A stretch of 64,000 nt of DNA from Floccularia luteovirens (GCA_009739215.1 VSJF01000017.1:1-64000), one strand, 5' to 3'; counted from the stretch's first letter, positions 23,801 to 36,999 are shown. Translations and numbers: made by a program. The notes: generated by a model not told the origin, from the sequence alone.

Positions 23801-25459
23801 CTGTAGCACCTTGACGGAGGCGTTTTGTGGGTCGCGAGACTTGACCAATATACTTCGTCAACTTTTTAATGATGTTTGGGTGCAACATCGGGTGCGAACT
23901 GTCACTCGTCAAAGGTGAAAAATATTCAGCAGGAAGGTCTTTAGCGTCAGCATCAGGTGGAAGACTATCTTCCGCTTCAAATATGTCCTCTATAAGTGCA
24001 ATGAGCTTCTCGAGCGGTGCTGTTGGAACAAAAAACATTAGTTTTGAAATAATACTGCAAACTATCTTATTTACCACGTTCATCTCTGTCACCAGTGCGA
24101 CGTGCGGAGGATTTTACTGAATCGCCAATATGCCTTCCATGAAGCGGGCTACGAAAATCGTCTTCTTCTGACCCATAACCTCCGAGATCATTGGGCGTGT
24201 CATCTAGTTTCCGACCACCTTTATTTACCACAACTGAATTGCTAGAACCCTTGAAGGAAGACGTAGGGGTTAGCCATGGCCTTTGTTTAACTTCAACATA
24301 TGCTAAGTTGACGCCACGTTTCGGAGTTGGTGTTGATGGGAAGCTCTTCTTTAATATAGAAGTAGGTAATGGTTTCGTACCCGGCTTTGTCGGTTGTTTA
24401 GGCGTTATTGGAAGATCATTTGATTTGTGTGGTTCATTTTTCGTTGTTTCAAGATAATGTATGCGCTTCTTCACAGATGGGGACTCTACCTCCACAACTA
24501 CCTCAACTTTTCGCTTGAGTGGAGATACAGACATTCTGGATGAGGCAGGTTTCAGAGCAAGCGGATCAGGGCTCTCTTCAACTTGTGGTACTTGATTGCG
24601 TCTTGGTGTCTGTATCTGCGTTATGGTATGATTCACGGGTTGTGCGGGCGCATTCATCTCTTGAGTTTTGCGCGCAATGAAGTCGTTGAAGAACCTTCCG
24701 GAATCTTTAGGTGGGTATACTTTAGGCTGTGGAGGAGTACGTGGTCGCTCTCGTGGAGCTGGAGGTCCAAGAGCAAATGCTAAGGAAGATGATGAACTGG
24801 TCATAGTGGGTGGTGGGGGGGTAGGATAAGCCGAACTGGGTGCAGCATGGTGGAAGATGGATTGAGCAAAATGAGGAGTCTGGAAACTCGAAGGAGCGGC
24901 CAATGATGGTCCCCAGTGATAGGGGGTTTGATACGGGTATGACCTAAGGAACTAAGAGCTGTATAAAAGCTTTTATAGAGAGGTAAGACGTACGAAGGTC
25001 CTGCATCTCCTAACAGCCTCACCGCATCATTTCTCGTACTCTCCCAATACTCTGAGTTACGGACAGGCAACTGGGATGATCCTAGGTATGAAATTTGTTG
25101 GTCATACTCCGAATAAGGTGGTGGATTCCCATTAGCGTGGAAGCTATTAGGAGGGGCGTAATATGTTGGTCGAGCGAAGGAAGGGGGGGCGGCATTGAAA
25201 TGCATGTTATTTAGATGCCGCGCAACTGCATAAAAAGTCAGAGCCATTTACTGGGAGATAGTTAGGCATTACCATGATGTGTAGGAGTCGCAGATGCCAT
25301 CGGATAGATAGCTAGCAAACGTTGAGCATTGTCAACGGAGCCTGCCGCAACTCCGGACTCAGGCGTATTCGTCGACTGTGGCTCGGTCTGACGTTGGTAG
25401 CCATCGTTGGGATTGTAATAACCATTATTTTGGGGATACCAATTATGGTTGCGATCCAT
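17861..25459 (-). CDS. SCC2: Sister-chromatid cohesion protein SCC2 (NIPBL/Nipped-B/Mis4)
   Basis: Large HEAT-repeat subunit of the Scc2-Scc4 cohesin loader, acting on chromatin in the nucleus. The start at 25459 ([12 protein letters not shown]) is followed by a long disordered Pro/Ser/Asn-rich N-terminus up to about 24.1 kb, with basic patches such as SPLKRKVEV. The HEAT core follows, with hallmark segments [33 protein letters not shown] and [13 protein letters not shown]. The C-terminus near 18.1-17.86 kb has the typical [17 protein letters not shown] and [20 protein letters not shown], and the stop is at 17861. The coding sequence is split by many short introns along its 7.6 kb; exact exon ends in the middle were not all traced. 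It is transcribed divergently from the DEAH helicase across 242 bp. Single copy and essential in other fungi (family knowledge). I saw no break in the parts read. Confidence 0.93.
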
Positions 25460-25701
25460 GGCGGACGATTTTGAGACATACAAGAACCGCGCTAATTAGC
25501 GACAGCAGTCAAACAGAAAAAGACCCGTTTCCGCGACGCGAACATATCAGTCACAGTGTGACACGTTACAACACTCTGGACTGATTTTTGGCGACTGACT
25601 TTAACGACCTCATGCTGGAACTCTGCATTTTACATTCATTAAACATACTACAAAGGCTATATCGCTTTCAGCGGTGACATATACCACTGGCTAAAAATTG
25701 C
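25460..25701. promoter_or_regulatory. Divergent SCC2 / DEAH-helicase promoter
   Basis: A 242-bp gap between two start codons. It holds a CGCG-rich block, CCGCGACGCG at 25531-25540, reminiscent of the ACGCG core of G1/S (MBF-type) sites. A perfect 13-bp inverted repeat, GTCACAGTGTGAC, lies at 25550-25562. Cell-cycle control of a cohesin loader would make sense, but the link is inference. Confidence 0.4.
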
Positions 25702-28476
25702 ATGCCCATTGCAACCAGACCCATGCAGAACGACCGACTAAATAACTTCAAAACAAAAAATACACCACGGGCAAATCTGAGCGACGATGACAACAAGCAT
25801 CATACAAACATGAAGAGGAACAACTCGCATGTGGAGGGACATAATCTTCAGCACAGTGGTCGACGATACAAAAAGCCTCGTTACATGAACCCCAATGGCG
25901 TTCACGAACTAGCAAACCATGATTCAACTCATATCAACGGAAAACATGACCACAGTAAGCTAAGCAGTCACACAAACTCAGCATCGCAATTCGATACAAA
26001 GTTTCTCGCGCTTCAGGAGCAGCGGAAACAACTACCGATTGCCAAGGGTGTGTTCTATTTCCTCAACTATTTTCTCTTTATTAACGGCTCTAAAGGCCGT
26101 GATGCACTGATTGAGGAGATCCGAAAGAATGATGTAACCGTTCTACTTGGAGAGACTGGTTCGGGCAAAACGACACGTAAGTAGTTGTACTATGATAACT
26201 TTTGATCGTTCACCCGTTGCGAAAGAGGTACCTCAATATATACTTGAAAGTGGACTGGCTCGCAATGGCGTTATAGCTGTTACACAGCCACGCAAGGTTG
26301 CCGCAACATCTCTCGCTGCCCGCGTAGCATCCGAACAGAATGGGACACTTGGAAAACTCGTCGGTTATTCCGTACGTTTCGACGAGAAATATAGTCCAGA
26401 GACTCGCATCAAGTATTTGACAGATGGAATGATTGTTCGTGAACTTCTTTCGGATCCAACACTGAGCAAGTATAGCGTGGTGATAGTTGACGAGGCTCAC
26501 GAACGAACTCTGCGTACCGACCTACTGATAGGAAACTTGAAAAATATTCAGAGGCAGAGAAACGGTACCACAGATTCGAAAGGGAAAGGAAATGAGAACA
26601 AGACAAATCCGCTTAAAATTGTTATAATGAGCGCTACATTGGATGCTGAGAAGTTTGGCGAATTCTACCAAAAGTGAGTAAATCAACCCAACATTTATTA
26701 TTGAAATATCAACCACTCGTAGCGCCAAGATTCTTTATGTGAAAGGTCGTCAGCATCCTGTCAAAGTGTATCATGCCGCAGAAAGCCAGCCGGATTATGT
26801 TGATGCCGCTATGAGGACCTTTTTTCAAATCCATACCGATCAACCTCAAGGAGATGTTCTTATATTCTTACCTGGTTTGTTGTCCTCGACATTTCTGAAG
26901 ATGCCATTCCTTATTTCATGTAGGACAAGAAGATATCGAGAGTTTGGAAAAATCAATAAAGTTGTTCGCCAACCGCTTACCAAAAGAAAATATGGATGTA
27001 AGAAATCGTGATAGCGATTAGAATATCACTCTGACCCAATCAGATAGGTATTATTATGCCCGATGTATGCTGCTCAAGCTCCGGGACAGAACTCCAAAGT
27101 GTTTATGCCGACACCACCAAATGTTCGAAAATGTATCCTTGCCACTAACATCGCAGAGACATCAATCACCATTCCAGGAGTCAAATATGTCATAGATACC
27201 GGAAAATGTAAAGAAAAAAGGTATCTTACTAGAGATACGGGAGGTGGTACGAAAATTTGCCAGCAAAATTACTCCATTTGTTCATTCGTTATTCTAGGTT
27301 TCGATACTCTGCTTACACGAGATATTACCAAATCCTCCGCTTTACAACGGACAGGGAGAGCAGGTCGAGAGGCAAGTTTCGGTACTTGCTTTAATTCCAT
27401 TGGTATTGACATCGATCAATCTTGCAAAGGGTATGGGTGTATGCTTCCGTCTCTACACGGAAGAAGCATTCAATGCAATGCCTTTGTCTGCGGAACCCGA
27501 AATATTACGATGTAGTCTTACTTCCAGTCTGCTCCAGCTCAAATGTCTCGGCCAAGATATCGAAGAACTTGACTTGATGGACAAGCCTAATCAAGATACA
27601 AGTACGAGATATTTCTCCGTCAGACATACAGTTGGAGATAACCATTAATTCCAGTCTTTTCTGCTCTCAAGACGCTATGGCTACTGGGTGCTATTGATAA
27701 TGATAAAAAATTAACACCCATTGGTCGCGAAATGGCCTCGTTTCCTCTGGAATCGCCTCACGCTCGTGCTGTGGTTGCATCTAGAGAATACGGATGTACA
27801 TCAGAAATCCTCGATATCGTATCGGTATTATCTGCGTCATCAAAACTCTTTTTAGATATTACAGAGCAACGCGAGGCTGTCGCAGATATGCGGCGCAAGT
27901 TTCGGCACTCTAGTGGAGATCACATGACAATTCTAAACGTTGTCCATGCATACCAGGACATTGCGGCATCTGAAAGCAAGGCATCCAGGAAGGAGTGGTG
28001 CAGAAAGCATTTTCTGAACGAGCGAGCTTTACTAGAAGCTAAGGATATAAGAGAACAGCTGAGGGTAACGTGTATTAGAGTAGGGATCGATTGGAAAGTA
28101 TCTTGTGGGGAGAAGGAAGATCCTATAATAAGGAGTGTTGGACACGGTTTAGCGATGAACTCTGCTTTTTTGCAGCCAGACGGATCGTATAAGCAGACAA
28201 TGGGGCAGTCTGTAAGTACCTCTTAAATATTGATTGACTGGTTCTTTGAAGTGAACACAACAGATTGTCAAAATTCATCCTGGATCCGTTTTATGCGATA
28301 AAAAGACCCCTGCCATCATATATGACGAATTGGTGCGTAACAATTTTCAACTCTAGCTGCCACTAACCTGAGTTCATTTCCAGATATATACAAGTCAAAT
28401 ATATGCGCGCGGGGTGTCCTCAATACCTAAAAGTTTTTTTGTATCTCATTCGGCTCTGAATCAACGAGGAGCTTAA
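25702..28476 (+). CDS. DEAH-box ATP-dependent RNA helicase (DHR2/DHX33-like)
   Basis: Eleven exons: 25702-26047, 26096-26176, 26226-26673, 26723-26874, 26934-26997, 27048-27246, 27298-27371, 27430-27601, 27655-28211, 28264-28332, 28384-28476. All helicase motifs are intact: motif I GETGSGKTT (split by intron 2), Ia TQPRKVAA, II DEAH in VIVDEAHERTL, III MSATL, V NIAETSITI and VI QRTGRAGRE. Ratchet/HA2 and OB-fold regions follow (LWLLGAIDNDKKLTPIGREM; KIHPGSVL; YTSQIYARGVSSIP). The N-terminus is short, polar and basic. Intron 7 starts with GC (CGAGAG|GCAAGT..AG), giving GRE|GMGVCF; it is the only GC-AG intron in this gene. Yeast DHR2 and animal DHX33 act in ribosome biogenesis. That subgroup is my best guess; another Prp22-like DEAH helicase is possible. 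Confidence 0.88.
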
Positions 28477-29708
28477 TTATTAATATGTTGTCATGCTATT
28501 CAGGGATACCTGAGATTTATAACCACTTACATAACTATTCTACCGAACGGTTCACAATGCATTGTCAAGTCATTTCTACAGTCGCGATTGAAAGGTGGCA
28601 AATAGCTGGTTATCACAGACGTAAAGCAAGTTTCGATAAACTTCAACCAAGTCGTTGGCATTGGTTAATAACTAACAAGACCATTCAAGTGCCAGGTTTG
28701 TCAATAGCCCTTAATAGCTTTGTCCCTTTTCTTGTTCTGATGGTTCTGACATCCCTTGCAATATGCGGACCTTCTTGAGATACTCCGATACAGTATTCGT
28801 GAAATCAGAAAATCTACAATTGATATGAACCCAAGTATCCTGTAGGTGGTTAACGAAATCCATATCATTTCATGCTGTCAGAAAGCTGGCAACTAGGTTT
28901 ATCATCAGTCAGCTCACTTCAACAGACCATAAAGACACCATCTGTATTGTTTTCCCCTAACAGTTGATGGGAGTAGATCCATCGTATGGCTGTTTTTAGG
29001 TTATCATATCCTGGTCTTGAATATGGATCGCTGATCTCCCGTTCAAACCCCAGGGGAGCAAATGGCACCTTTGTCGGAATTTTTTTTTTGGGATAAACAA
29101 TCCTCTAAAGGAAGGAAACTATTCGTTCTCACAGGTCAAGAAATTAGAGCGACCATTGCTTCGAAAAAACTCCGGGGTTGAATTACCGTTTTTCGATTAT
29201 AAAAATCCTCACACCTCGCTTCGTCTTCGGTAGGAAGTACAAATTCCACCGGCCTTAATAATACACGATCCAATCCAACACATGCCACAAAGCACAAAGG
29301 CACCGAGGGAAAGTATGACATATTCTCACCGCAATGGTATACAACCGGAATGGGATACCACCAATTACCGGTACCCTTATTAACAACATTACATAACAAC
29401 TTGCACCGCTTTTGTAGTTGCATAACTAACAACATGAAAAGTAGCTCTCTAGGTGAGCATCAAATTAAAATTTTTGCGAAACCTCGCGGGCTTGATTTTG
29501 ATTTTCCCTGATTCCGAGGTTGTTTACACAATATCATTCCAAGATGATAGAACTGTGAAGATGAAACGTTGATGCATGATGGATTGTATGAAAGTCACAC
29601 TTATCAACCTTCTATGATGCCATCTGAAGCTGTGAATTTATATAACATCAATAGCTAGCGGGTCCTCCGGTCTTGATTTCCACGCACTCTATCACTTCAT
29701 TCAGCCGC
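28477..29708. other. Intergenic region, no gene recognised
   Basis: Between the helicase stop and the first DUF6534-like gene. Open frames at 28485-28778 (plus) and 29136-29435 (minus) show no recognisable domain, no consistent splicing context and no paralogue in the window. I see nothing else in it. Confidence 0.5.
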
Positions 29709-31789
29709 ATGGCATCTCCACCAGTCCCAGAAGCTTTTACTTTAACATGGGGGTGCCAGATGGTTGCTTATATTATTAACGCAGTGTAGGTGCTCTATTC
29801 AATGAACACTTGTAACATTGACGAGATAGGTTTCTAGACTGTATGGAATGGCTCTGGTGGGAACAAAAATTAGGGCTATGATACCTGATTTTGCTCAAGA
29901 TAGACTAGCTTCTTGTTGGACAATACTTCGGTTCTCGACAAAGATCGAGAGACACTACACCAACTAAATTCGTGGTACGTTTATGTTTATATTCGAGTAG
30001 ACGCCTCCACCGAGATGACCTGACGTTTATTAGGTTGGCACACTGGGGTTTGTTCTTCCTACCCAATTTTAGATGTTCTGTATTCGACGTACTTTCTTCT
30101 CCATAGAATTCTGGCCACATTACAGTTTACGTTCCTCAGCCACCAGATATATGTTGACTATGTGATCCTATTGGCAAACAACGGTGATGCTGACCTGATT
30201 CCTTTGTACGTTTTCCAATCTTCTCAAAGCTAGGGTCCCGCTTATGGAACCTCCAGTTCTGCAACAGTGAGCAACCTTACACCTATGCACATAGGAAATT
30301 ATTGATCACACTATAGGCGCAGTTGCTGTTAATAGTGCGTCTGTCAGTCATCCATGTAACAGTGATTGAACTGAATATACCAATCTGTAGTACCTTGTGG
30401 CATTCACAGCCCAGATGTAAATACATGAATTTGGGATTTCTGACATCTGATTGACTTGTCTTCTTTATAGATTCTTTGCGAGTCGATTGTGGATGAGTTC
30501 GTTTCTATCTCTTATCTTTGGATTAGTTCTCATTATTCACCCAGTTACGAATCAAAATGTTTTCATTACTGCGCCAATTGTAAGTGATAATTTCATATTT
30601 GCGGGCACATTCCCTGTGGAATCACGATTGACGTCATTTGACAGGTCCTCCTAGCATTATTACAGATAGGCACGTTGTGCTTTTTCTCTAATCTAGTCTG
30701 TAACTTACTTTATATCATCTCGATAGGAGCTGGAATAGGTGTGTAACCGTGCATCTTTTCCTCTTGATCGTCACTAATTTGCCTATTCCAGCGCAAACAG
30801 TTCTTGTGTGAGAATACTAAACAGTTACGTACGATGAGTCTCTATTTATGTCAAAAATAGCGCAAAAGTTGGAAGATACAGCCTACTGGAATCGACAGCA
30901 GTAGGTCACAATTACCAGCAAGCCTAATTTTTTTATTCATGATAATTCAGAAAGTCACATCCACTCAAAGTGGTTCCACGGCTGCCTGCGACCTCTTGAT
31001 AACTCTTCTCTTGTGCTATACTCTACACGGAGCAAAAACTGGTATCAGAAAGTGAGGATTCCGTATATGCAGAAGATTACGCACATTGAATAACTAGCTG
31101 CTAGCACTGATTCAGTGATTGATCAAATGGTCGTGTACGCGCTCGAACGAGGGTCCATTACGAGGTTAGATGTCTTATTACGCCTCGATATCAAACCTCA
31201 CCCCTTTCTATTAAAAGCTTATGTGCCCTTCTGAATCTTATCTTGGTATGGACTACACAGCCCTCTACATGCAAGTTCCGAACTTTCTGATTCCGCTTAC
31301 ACAGTTCCTTTCCAAACCGGGAACGTTCATATTGTGAGCGTCATTATGTTGTGGTAAATACAACCCAACGTAACCAATCATATAGCATGATTTTTTTGGA
31401 GCCTTCATCACAACGTATGTTGATCCACCTTATCAGTTTCTTAAAATTAACGTCATGGTTCTTATCTAGTTTATGTGATATCTGTTCTTAGCATGTGCGC
31501 CCTTGGTGGTATTCTGAATGGGCATGAACTAACGAATCATTTTGACAGGCTTGCCAACAGGAGGTCCCTTCGTAATCAGCTGCAGGGACAGAGTAAAGCT
31601 TCCAGCTCAACCACAGCAACCGGGACATTCCAATTAACGTCTTTAACAGCTGTTGCGCAAGGAGCTCATCAAAATCATAAACATGATATACCAGTGGTGG
31701 ATCATCTTGGTACGAAGGTTTCTCTCACACCCGTGCACAACCCAACTGAGTTCCTAGAAGAAAGAGGCTGGGCTGATAATAAGGTGTGA
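29709..31789 (+). CDS. DUF6534-like seven-helix membrane protein, copy 1
   Basis: Start at 29709 (MASPPVPEAFTLTWGCQMVA). It has many small exons with short introns. Landmarks in order: LTWGCQMVAYIINAV, LYGMAL, LLVGQYFG (after an intron ending ACTAG at about 29910), GILATLQFTFLSHQIYVDYV at about 30110-30160, helices at about 30450-30760, a TSTQSGSTAACDLLITLLLC block at about 30957-31015, then a D-S-x-I-D-x-M-V-V-Y-A-L-E-R-G block at about 31110-31160. The last two blocks resemble the DUF6534 signature common in Agaricomycetes. The C-terminal tail (RLANRRSLRNQL and a Ser/Thr-rich stretch) ends at 31789. Function unknown; the topology suggests a plasma-membrane sensor or transporter-like protein. 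Its neighbour at 33193 is a tandem paralogue. Exon boundaries were only partly traced. Confidence 0.7.
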
Positions 31790-33192
31790 CAAAATTGGTG
31801 CCAGGTGACTTCCCATTCCCTATCACAATTAATTAATACGCTAATTTTTGGACTGGCAGGGATCATGACTTTCATAAAGTTTGTTATCTAATGTCCCATT
31901 CCATTTGTATCTATTTTTCAAGGATGTACGTTTCTGAGTTGGGTACTCAGCAGACTGAGAATGTTTTATTTCAATGTAGCCAGTGCGCAAGTATACCCGA
32001 AATGCACCGATCCATTTTCTTCTTCCTCCGCTCTCCTCCTCATTCCTTATCTCAATACATAACCGCAGAATCGATTTGACTATCATAAGTGCTCAGGCAA
32101 GAATTTCAAAATATTGTCTTAAGAGGATGGAGACGACGTTCGCGCAGTCATCATTGATCAAGCCTGCTGTACGATAATCCTAGCATCATCGCCGATGTCA
32201 TAGGAAATCATTGTCGCCAGATTCTATACTGCGAAAATCATCTTCGAAGTGTTTCAATTTCTTACCTTCATGGTTTCAAAATGCCGGGGTGTAACACATG
32301 CTCGGACAATTTGAAGAATTTATTTGAGTGCCTTGCATTCACGGGCGAGTTTCCGATTGATGCCGAGGAGGTTGTTATGATGAAAATTTACCGACTGAAT
32401 TGATTCTCGATATAGGCGACAAACGTTATCCGGACGGAGAATCAAATTTCGAGTCGTCATGTTCTATTTTTAACATGATTGACCATCTGGCCACAGTCAG
32501 TGTTAGCACCAACAGTAGCTTCCAGTGCTCGAAGATGCACACGCATAGCTACGCAGATATCCGAAATAAGCCTTTTTCATCCAGAATCATCGAGCAATGC
32601 TTCTGTTTGAATAATCGAATATGTGAAAGTCTCTAAAGTGTCGGGTGTTTACCATCATCACTGCCGGTTACTGGATCAAAATTCACACCCAATGGGATGC
32701 TTTCCCAGAACGAACTTACCCTACAGCTACCTACCATGTTGACAATAGCAATAACGTACAATGTCTGGGAATATCGCGATTACACAACATGCAAGTTACT
32801 CCTTGAGGAAGTGTGTACACATGGTGGTTCCCTATGCACACGAGTGAGTGTCGGGTTATTCATGACCAGAGCAGTTTGTCAGCTTGAATTCAATTCCTTT
32901 TTTCATTAATCAAACTCCAAGATTTATGTCGATCTCTTCATGGATAATCCTATAGTACGCGACGATACTCGAGGTTTGTGAAAAAGGGAAGTTTTACGCG
33001 TATACAAGTGAGTGGACAGCCGAATCGCAGGGGTTAAAAAAAACTGACCGAGCTGTACAACGTTTTCGTCGCAATCAGGAGTTTGTGCGATTCTTTCTCA
33101 GGCAACTGCACTATAATAGAAATACCTTTTGCGCTCGTTGACATTAAACATACTTCTCTTCCACTGCAATCTGTCTATGGTGCTTTCACGGG
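31790..33192. other. Spacer between the two DUF6534-like genes
   Basis: No gene is supported. Short frames at 31983-32177, 32400-32636 and 32697-32909 have no recognisable domain or paralogue. The last part before 33193 presumably holds the promoter of copy 2. Confidence 0.45.
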
Positions 33193-35376
33193 ATGTCTTC
33201 AAAGGAGGTCCCTACCGCACCATCTTCCTTTACGCTTAGCTGGGGATGTCAGATGGTAGCGTATATCATCAATGCAGTGTAAGTACATACCTCGCTTGAT
33301 AACCATCATCAAAATTTATCATGATTTAAAAGCTTGTATGGGATGGCACTGGTTAGTTTTGGATCATCTATTTGACTCGAGAGATAATGATGATATGGAA
33401 ATTCTCAGCTCTTAGTTGGTCAGTATTTTGGGAAAAAGCAGAATATCTCCGATTCTGCAATCACCAGAGCTACTGTGAGTTTATGTTGCAAACTATACCC
33501 TATCTGTGTTCTTTATCGCATTGTTACAGGTTGCTGTACTAGGGTTAGTTCAGTTGTGGTTCCTCCTTGATATCCGATGTCATCCCTTTCGCTGGCAGGA
33601 TTCTCGCAACTCTACAATTTGCTTTCTTGAGTCACCAAATATACGCGGACTATGTAGATTTCATGGGGACCAATTCGAATCTTGACATTATTTTGTTGTA
33701 TGTCTCCTTTTCAGTATGTTACATGATAATGAATAACAACGTCAATGCAAAGCTCTGCCCTGGTACGCAAATCATGTTTCTTGGCCTCAGAAGACCTGCT
33801 AAGCTTAATTACTACGTCAGGCTCAACTACTATCCATTGTATGTTAAATATAATGCTGCTTGGGCTTTTGATCTCATTTCATCTCAGTACCTACTAGCAT
33901 TTACTACCCAGATGTGAGTTTAAAGCCTTTAGTGATTGCAGACTTGAGCTAACGTGCTCTGTTATCACAGGTTCTTCGCTTCACGCGTGTGGATCAGTAA
34001 GTTCAACCAGTATTACCATGTGGGCCCACATTTGTAACCAGAACACAGTAACTAGACACAATCCATTCTTTACAATACCAATAGTGAGTCTGCTATGTCT
34101 CTTGGAGTTTCTTGTAATTGATTTTTCGAGGAAGGTTCTACTAGCTTTATTACAGCTAAGTATGTATCCGGAAGTGTAAATCAATTCGTCACGCTAATGG
34201 GATGGTTTCACTTCAGGCGCGGGTATCGGTGAGTCGCTATAACTGAACATCAGCCAAGCTTCTGAACAAGACACCCTCAAGCACAATGTGTCGCATCGTA
34301 CGTACAAGAAATGTGTTCAACGATATTGTTCTGATGTATAACAGAGCAAAGGTCGGCAGGTATAGTCTTCTAGCATCCACAGCAGTGAGTCAGATCTACA
34401 TGATTTCACTTTCAAATCGTTTCAATTTTTTTTGATAGAGAATCACTTCGACACAAAGTGGGGCAACTGCGGCGTGTGATGTACTCATTACCATTATTTT
34501 GTGCTATATCTTGTACGACGCGAGGACAGGCGTTAAAAAGTATGTATGTTGTTTATGGTCTTTGTTTGTGGAAGTTGATATACGGTATCAAGGACGGACT
34601 CGATGATCAACAAGATGATAGTGTACGCTCTTGAGCGTGGCGCAGTAACTAGGTATGGAATGATTTATAATATAATATTAAGATTACAGCTGTTCAACTT
34701 TTCCTATGACATTTTCAAGCTTATGTGCACTTCTCAACCTCATTACTGTGAGTACTTCATGAAGCTCCCCAGTAGAAATGCGCTTTTGTTGACTACGATG
34801 TAGTTCCTAGTAAAACCTGGGACTTTCATCTTGTACGTGCAGGTAATATTACAGCTGCTTAAGCCTCATGCATTTCATATGATAGTATGATATTTTTGGA
34901 ACCATCATCTCAACGTAAGGGTTCTATTGTTAAAGTTGAAATATTATCTTGCTGACCCGGTATTTATAAAGTCTATGTCATATCTGTCCTTAGCATGTTC
35001 GAGCTTTTCCATACAATCTATCTACGTAAGGGTTAACACAGACTTTTAACAGGCTCGCAAACCGCGAAGGCTTACGTGGACAACTCAATGCAACCACGCG
35101 TAGGTCAAGTGCAATAATTAATACTCGAAACTACGCAACGTCTTCATACACAACAAATACAACCGAGCCCCAGCTCGCTGTGCTACCGACGATAGATCAT
35201 ACTGAATCAGAAGGCGATAAGCTCTTCGTTATTGTACGTCTGAGTAATCTGCTAATCCACAAGATACTACATCTTCTGACGTGTGTTTAAAGCAGAAACA
35301 CATTGTCAAGTGGGACGTTGAAGGTGGAGATCAAAATCAAGATGATAGCGTTGCCCATGATACCAGCCATGCATGA
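33193..35376 (+). CDS. DUF6534-like seven-helix membrane protein, copy 2
   Basis: Tandem paralogue of the gene at 29709 with the same exon layout. Start MSSKEVPTAPSSFTLSWGCQ, then VAYIINAV, LYGMAL, LLVGQYFGKKQNISDSA, and VAVLG joined across an intron (GTTAGT..GGCAG) to ILATLQFAFLSHQIYADYVD. The DUF6534-type signature is clear: TSTQSGATAACDVLITIILC followed by DSMINKMIVYALERGAVT. The tail starts RLANREGLRGQL and the last exon ends KWDVEGGDQNQDDSV..SHA, with the stop at 35374-35376. The cytosolic tail differs strongly from copy 1, while the membrane core is conserved, a common pattern after tandem duplication. Ligand and role are unknown. Confidence 0.72.
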
Positions 35377-35549
35377 AGACCTTTGAAACTTCTGGAGATA
35401 CTAGAGGAGCATTTCTAGTTCTGGTCTTTGCATCCTCTGTACTCTATCTATGATATTTAAGTAGCAGTGAAGTTAAGATTGCTGCACCGAGTGACATGTG
35501 ACAGGTGACGCACTGTGAGCTTGTTTAGCCTGGATGCAAGATTCACATG

Positions 35550-36999
35550 ATCATGATGGGATTGAAGATTCATCAATATTGAGACCGTGTACCATTCCTT
35601 CCTTTTGTAGTGCCTGAAGTGCCCCTAATGAAATGTGTCCATATCATCAGTGCCACTGGTCCCAGGTAAGTTTTTGTGTGGATGCATACTGTGTCCTCTC
35701 CTCTCCAGGTAGTTGTGCCCTTGCCTCCAGTAAATATAACCTATTAGTTCTATTTCCTAGTCCAATGATTTTGTTATTTTTGTCCTTCAATAAACACTTT
35801 CCTTCCCTAAATTCTACATGGCCTCCTCCTTCATCAAGTCTGCTGATTGATAATAGGCAGTTTGGTGCCTCAGGAACATGTAGGACATTTTGTAATATGT
35901 GTTTGATATTATTCCCATTTACAGAGAAGTTCACGGCAACAGTGCCTTGTCCTTGTGCACTGATAGGGTCGCTTCCAAGGCCCTGAATTGTGGAGTTTTT
36001 GAGTGGCGTGTACTCCAGGAATGCTTTCTGATTTGTACAAATATGGGAGGTTGATCCGGAGTCCAAGATCCAATCGTATTTGGAAAATTCATGTGAATTC
36101 CCTCCTGTGCTGGTCATGTAAGCAATATCATTGAGTGTATCATTTATGTCATCTGTAGCCTGGTTGGTTCTATTTCCTCAATTTGGGCTGCATCGGCCTT
36201 TAGGACCCTGTCCTTCTCTCCCACCTCCTTTGGCCCAGCAGTCTTATGCTATATGGCCTTTCTTGTGGCAGTTGTAGCATTCTTTGTCTTGTGAGTCATT
36301 ATTTTTGCTGTCTTTGTTTCCCTTGAATTTTCCTTTTGATGCTTGCAGAGTTATCCCATCTGTGGTAAGCTCTCCACTTCTTGCTTGTCGACGCCTGTCT
36401 TCTTCTAACAATATTGCAACTAATTCATGTGATCGCAGGGTCAGTTTATTTCCACTCGATCCAAGGTATGCTGAGGTATAGTTATCCCAGCTTTCTGGTA
36501 ACGAGGTGACTAAAATCATAACGAAGTCTTCATCAGACACTAAATTCTCCATAAGGTGTAGTTCTTCCTGCAGCTTTCGTAATTTTGAGATGTGATCTAT
36601 CATGTCGAAATTTGATTCATCAGCTGTCATTCTGTATAGTGCGCATCTGGTTGCAAGAACACCAAGTCGTCCTCTTGATTCCTTGACCATGGTAAGTTGT
36701 TCCCATATTTCTTGCGCCGTTGTAGCCCCACTAATGTGTATCATCTCTGAATCTCCAATCGATAGCTCTATTCGTGTGCGTGCCCTTGCATCGCCTTCAA
36801 TCCATTTTTGGATAGTTTCAATTTCGGTACTCGTTGGTGCATCGGGGATTGCTGATTCCGGTTTTCTTGCATCCTTTGCAATGAATCATTCCAGTCCGAG
36901 GTCACGCAATACCGCAAGCATTTGTCGCTTCCACGGCATCCAATTGCTGGCCTTCAGCATCTCCATTCGGTAAGATCCCGACGTATATTCTTCTGACAT
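35550..36999 (-). mobile_element. Truncated Ty1/copia retrotransposon (gag-protease fragment)
   Basis: Minus-strand relic of a copia polyprotein. It begins at 36999 (MSEEYTSGSYRMEMLKASNW) with a UBN2-type gag (WEQLTMVKESRGRLGVL; LPESWDNYTSAYLGSS), then a CCHC knuckle CYNCHKKGHIA, the aspartic protease WILDSGSTSHICTN, and the start of a GAG-pre-integrase motif (WH..YGHISLGALQALQKEG) near 35.65-35.56 kb. Stops interrupt it near 36884 (LE*FIAK), 36243 and 36177, and after WDQWH at about 35646. Integrase core, reverse transcriptase and RNase H are absent. It is a dead 5' fragment. It lies between the DUF6534-like genes and the NLR inverted repeat. Confidence 0.88.

Noticed and set aside
28485..28778. 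97-codon frame after the helicase as an extra C-terminal exon
   Set aside because: The helicase ends properly at 28476 with the family C-terminus; the frame has no recognisable content.
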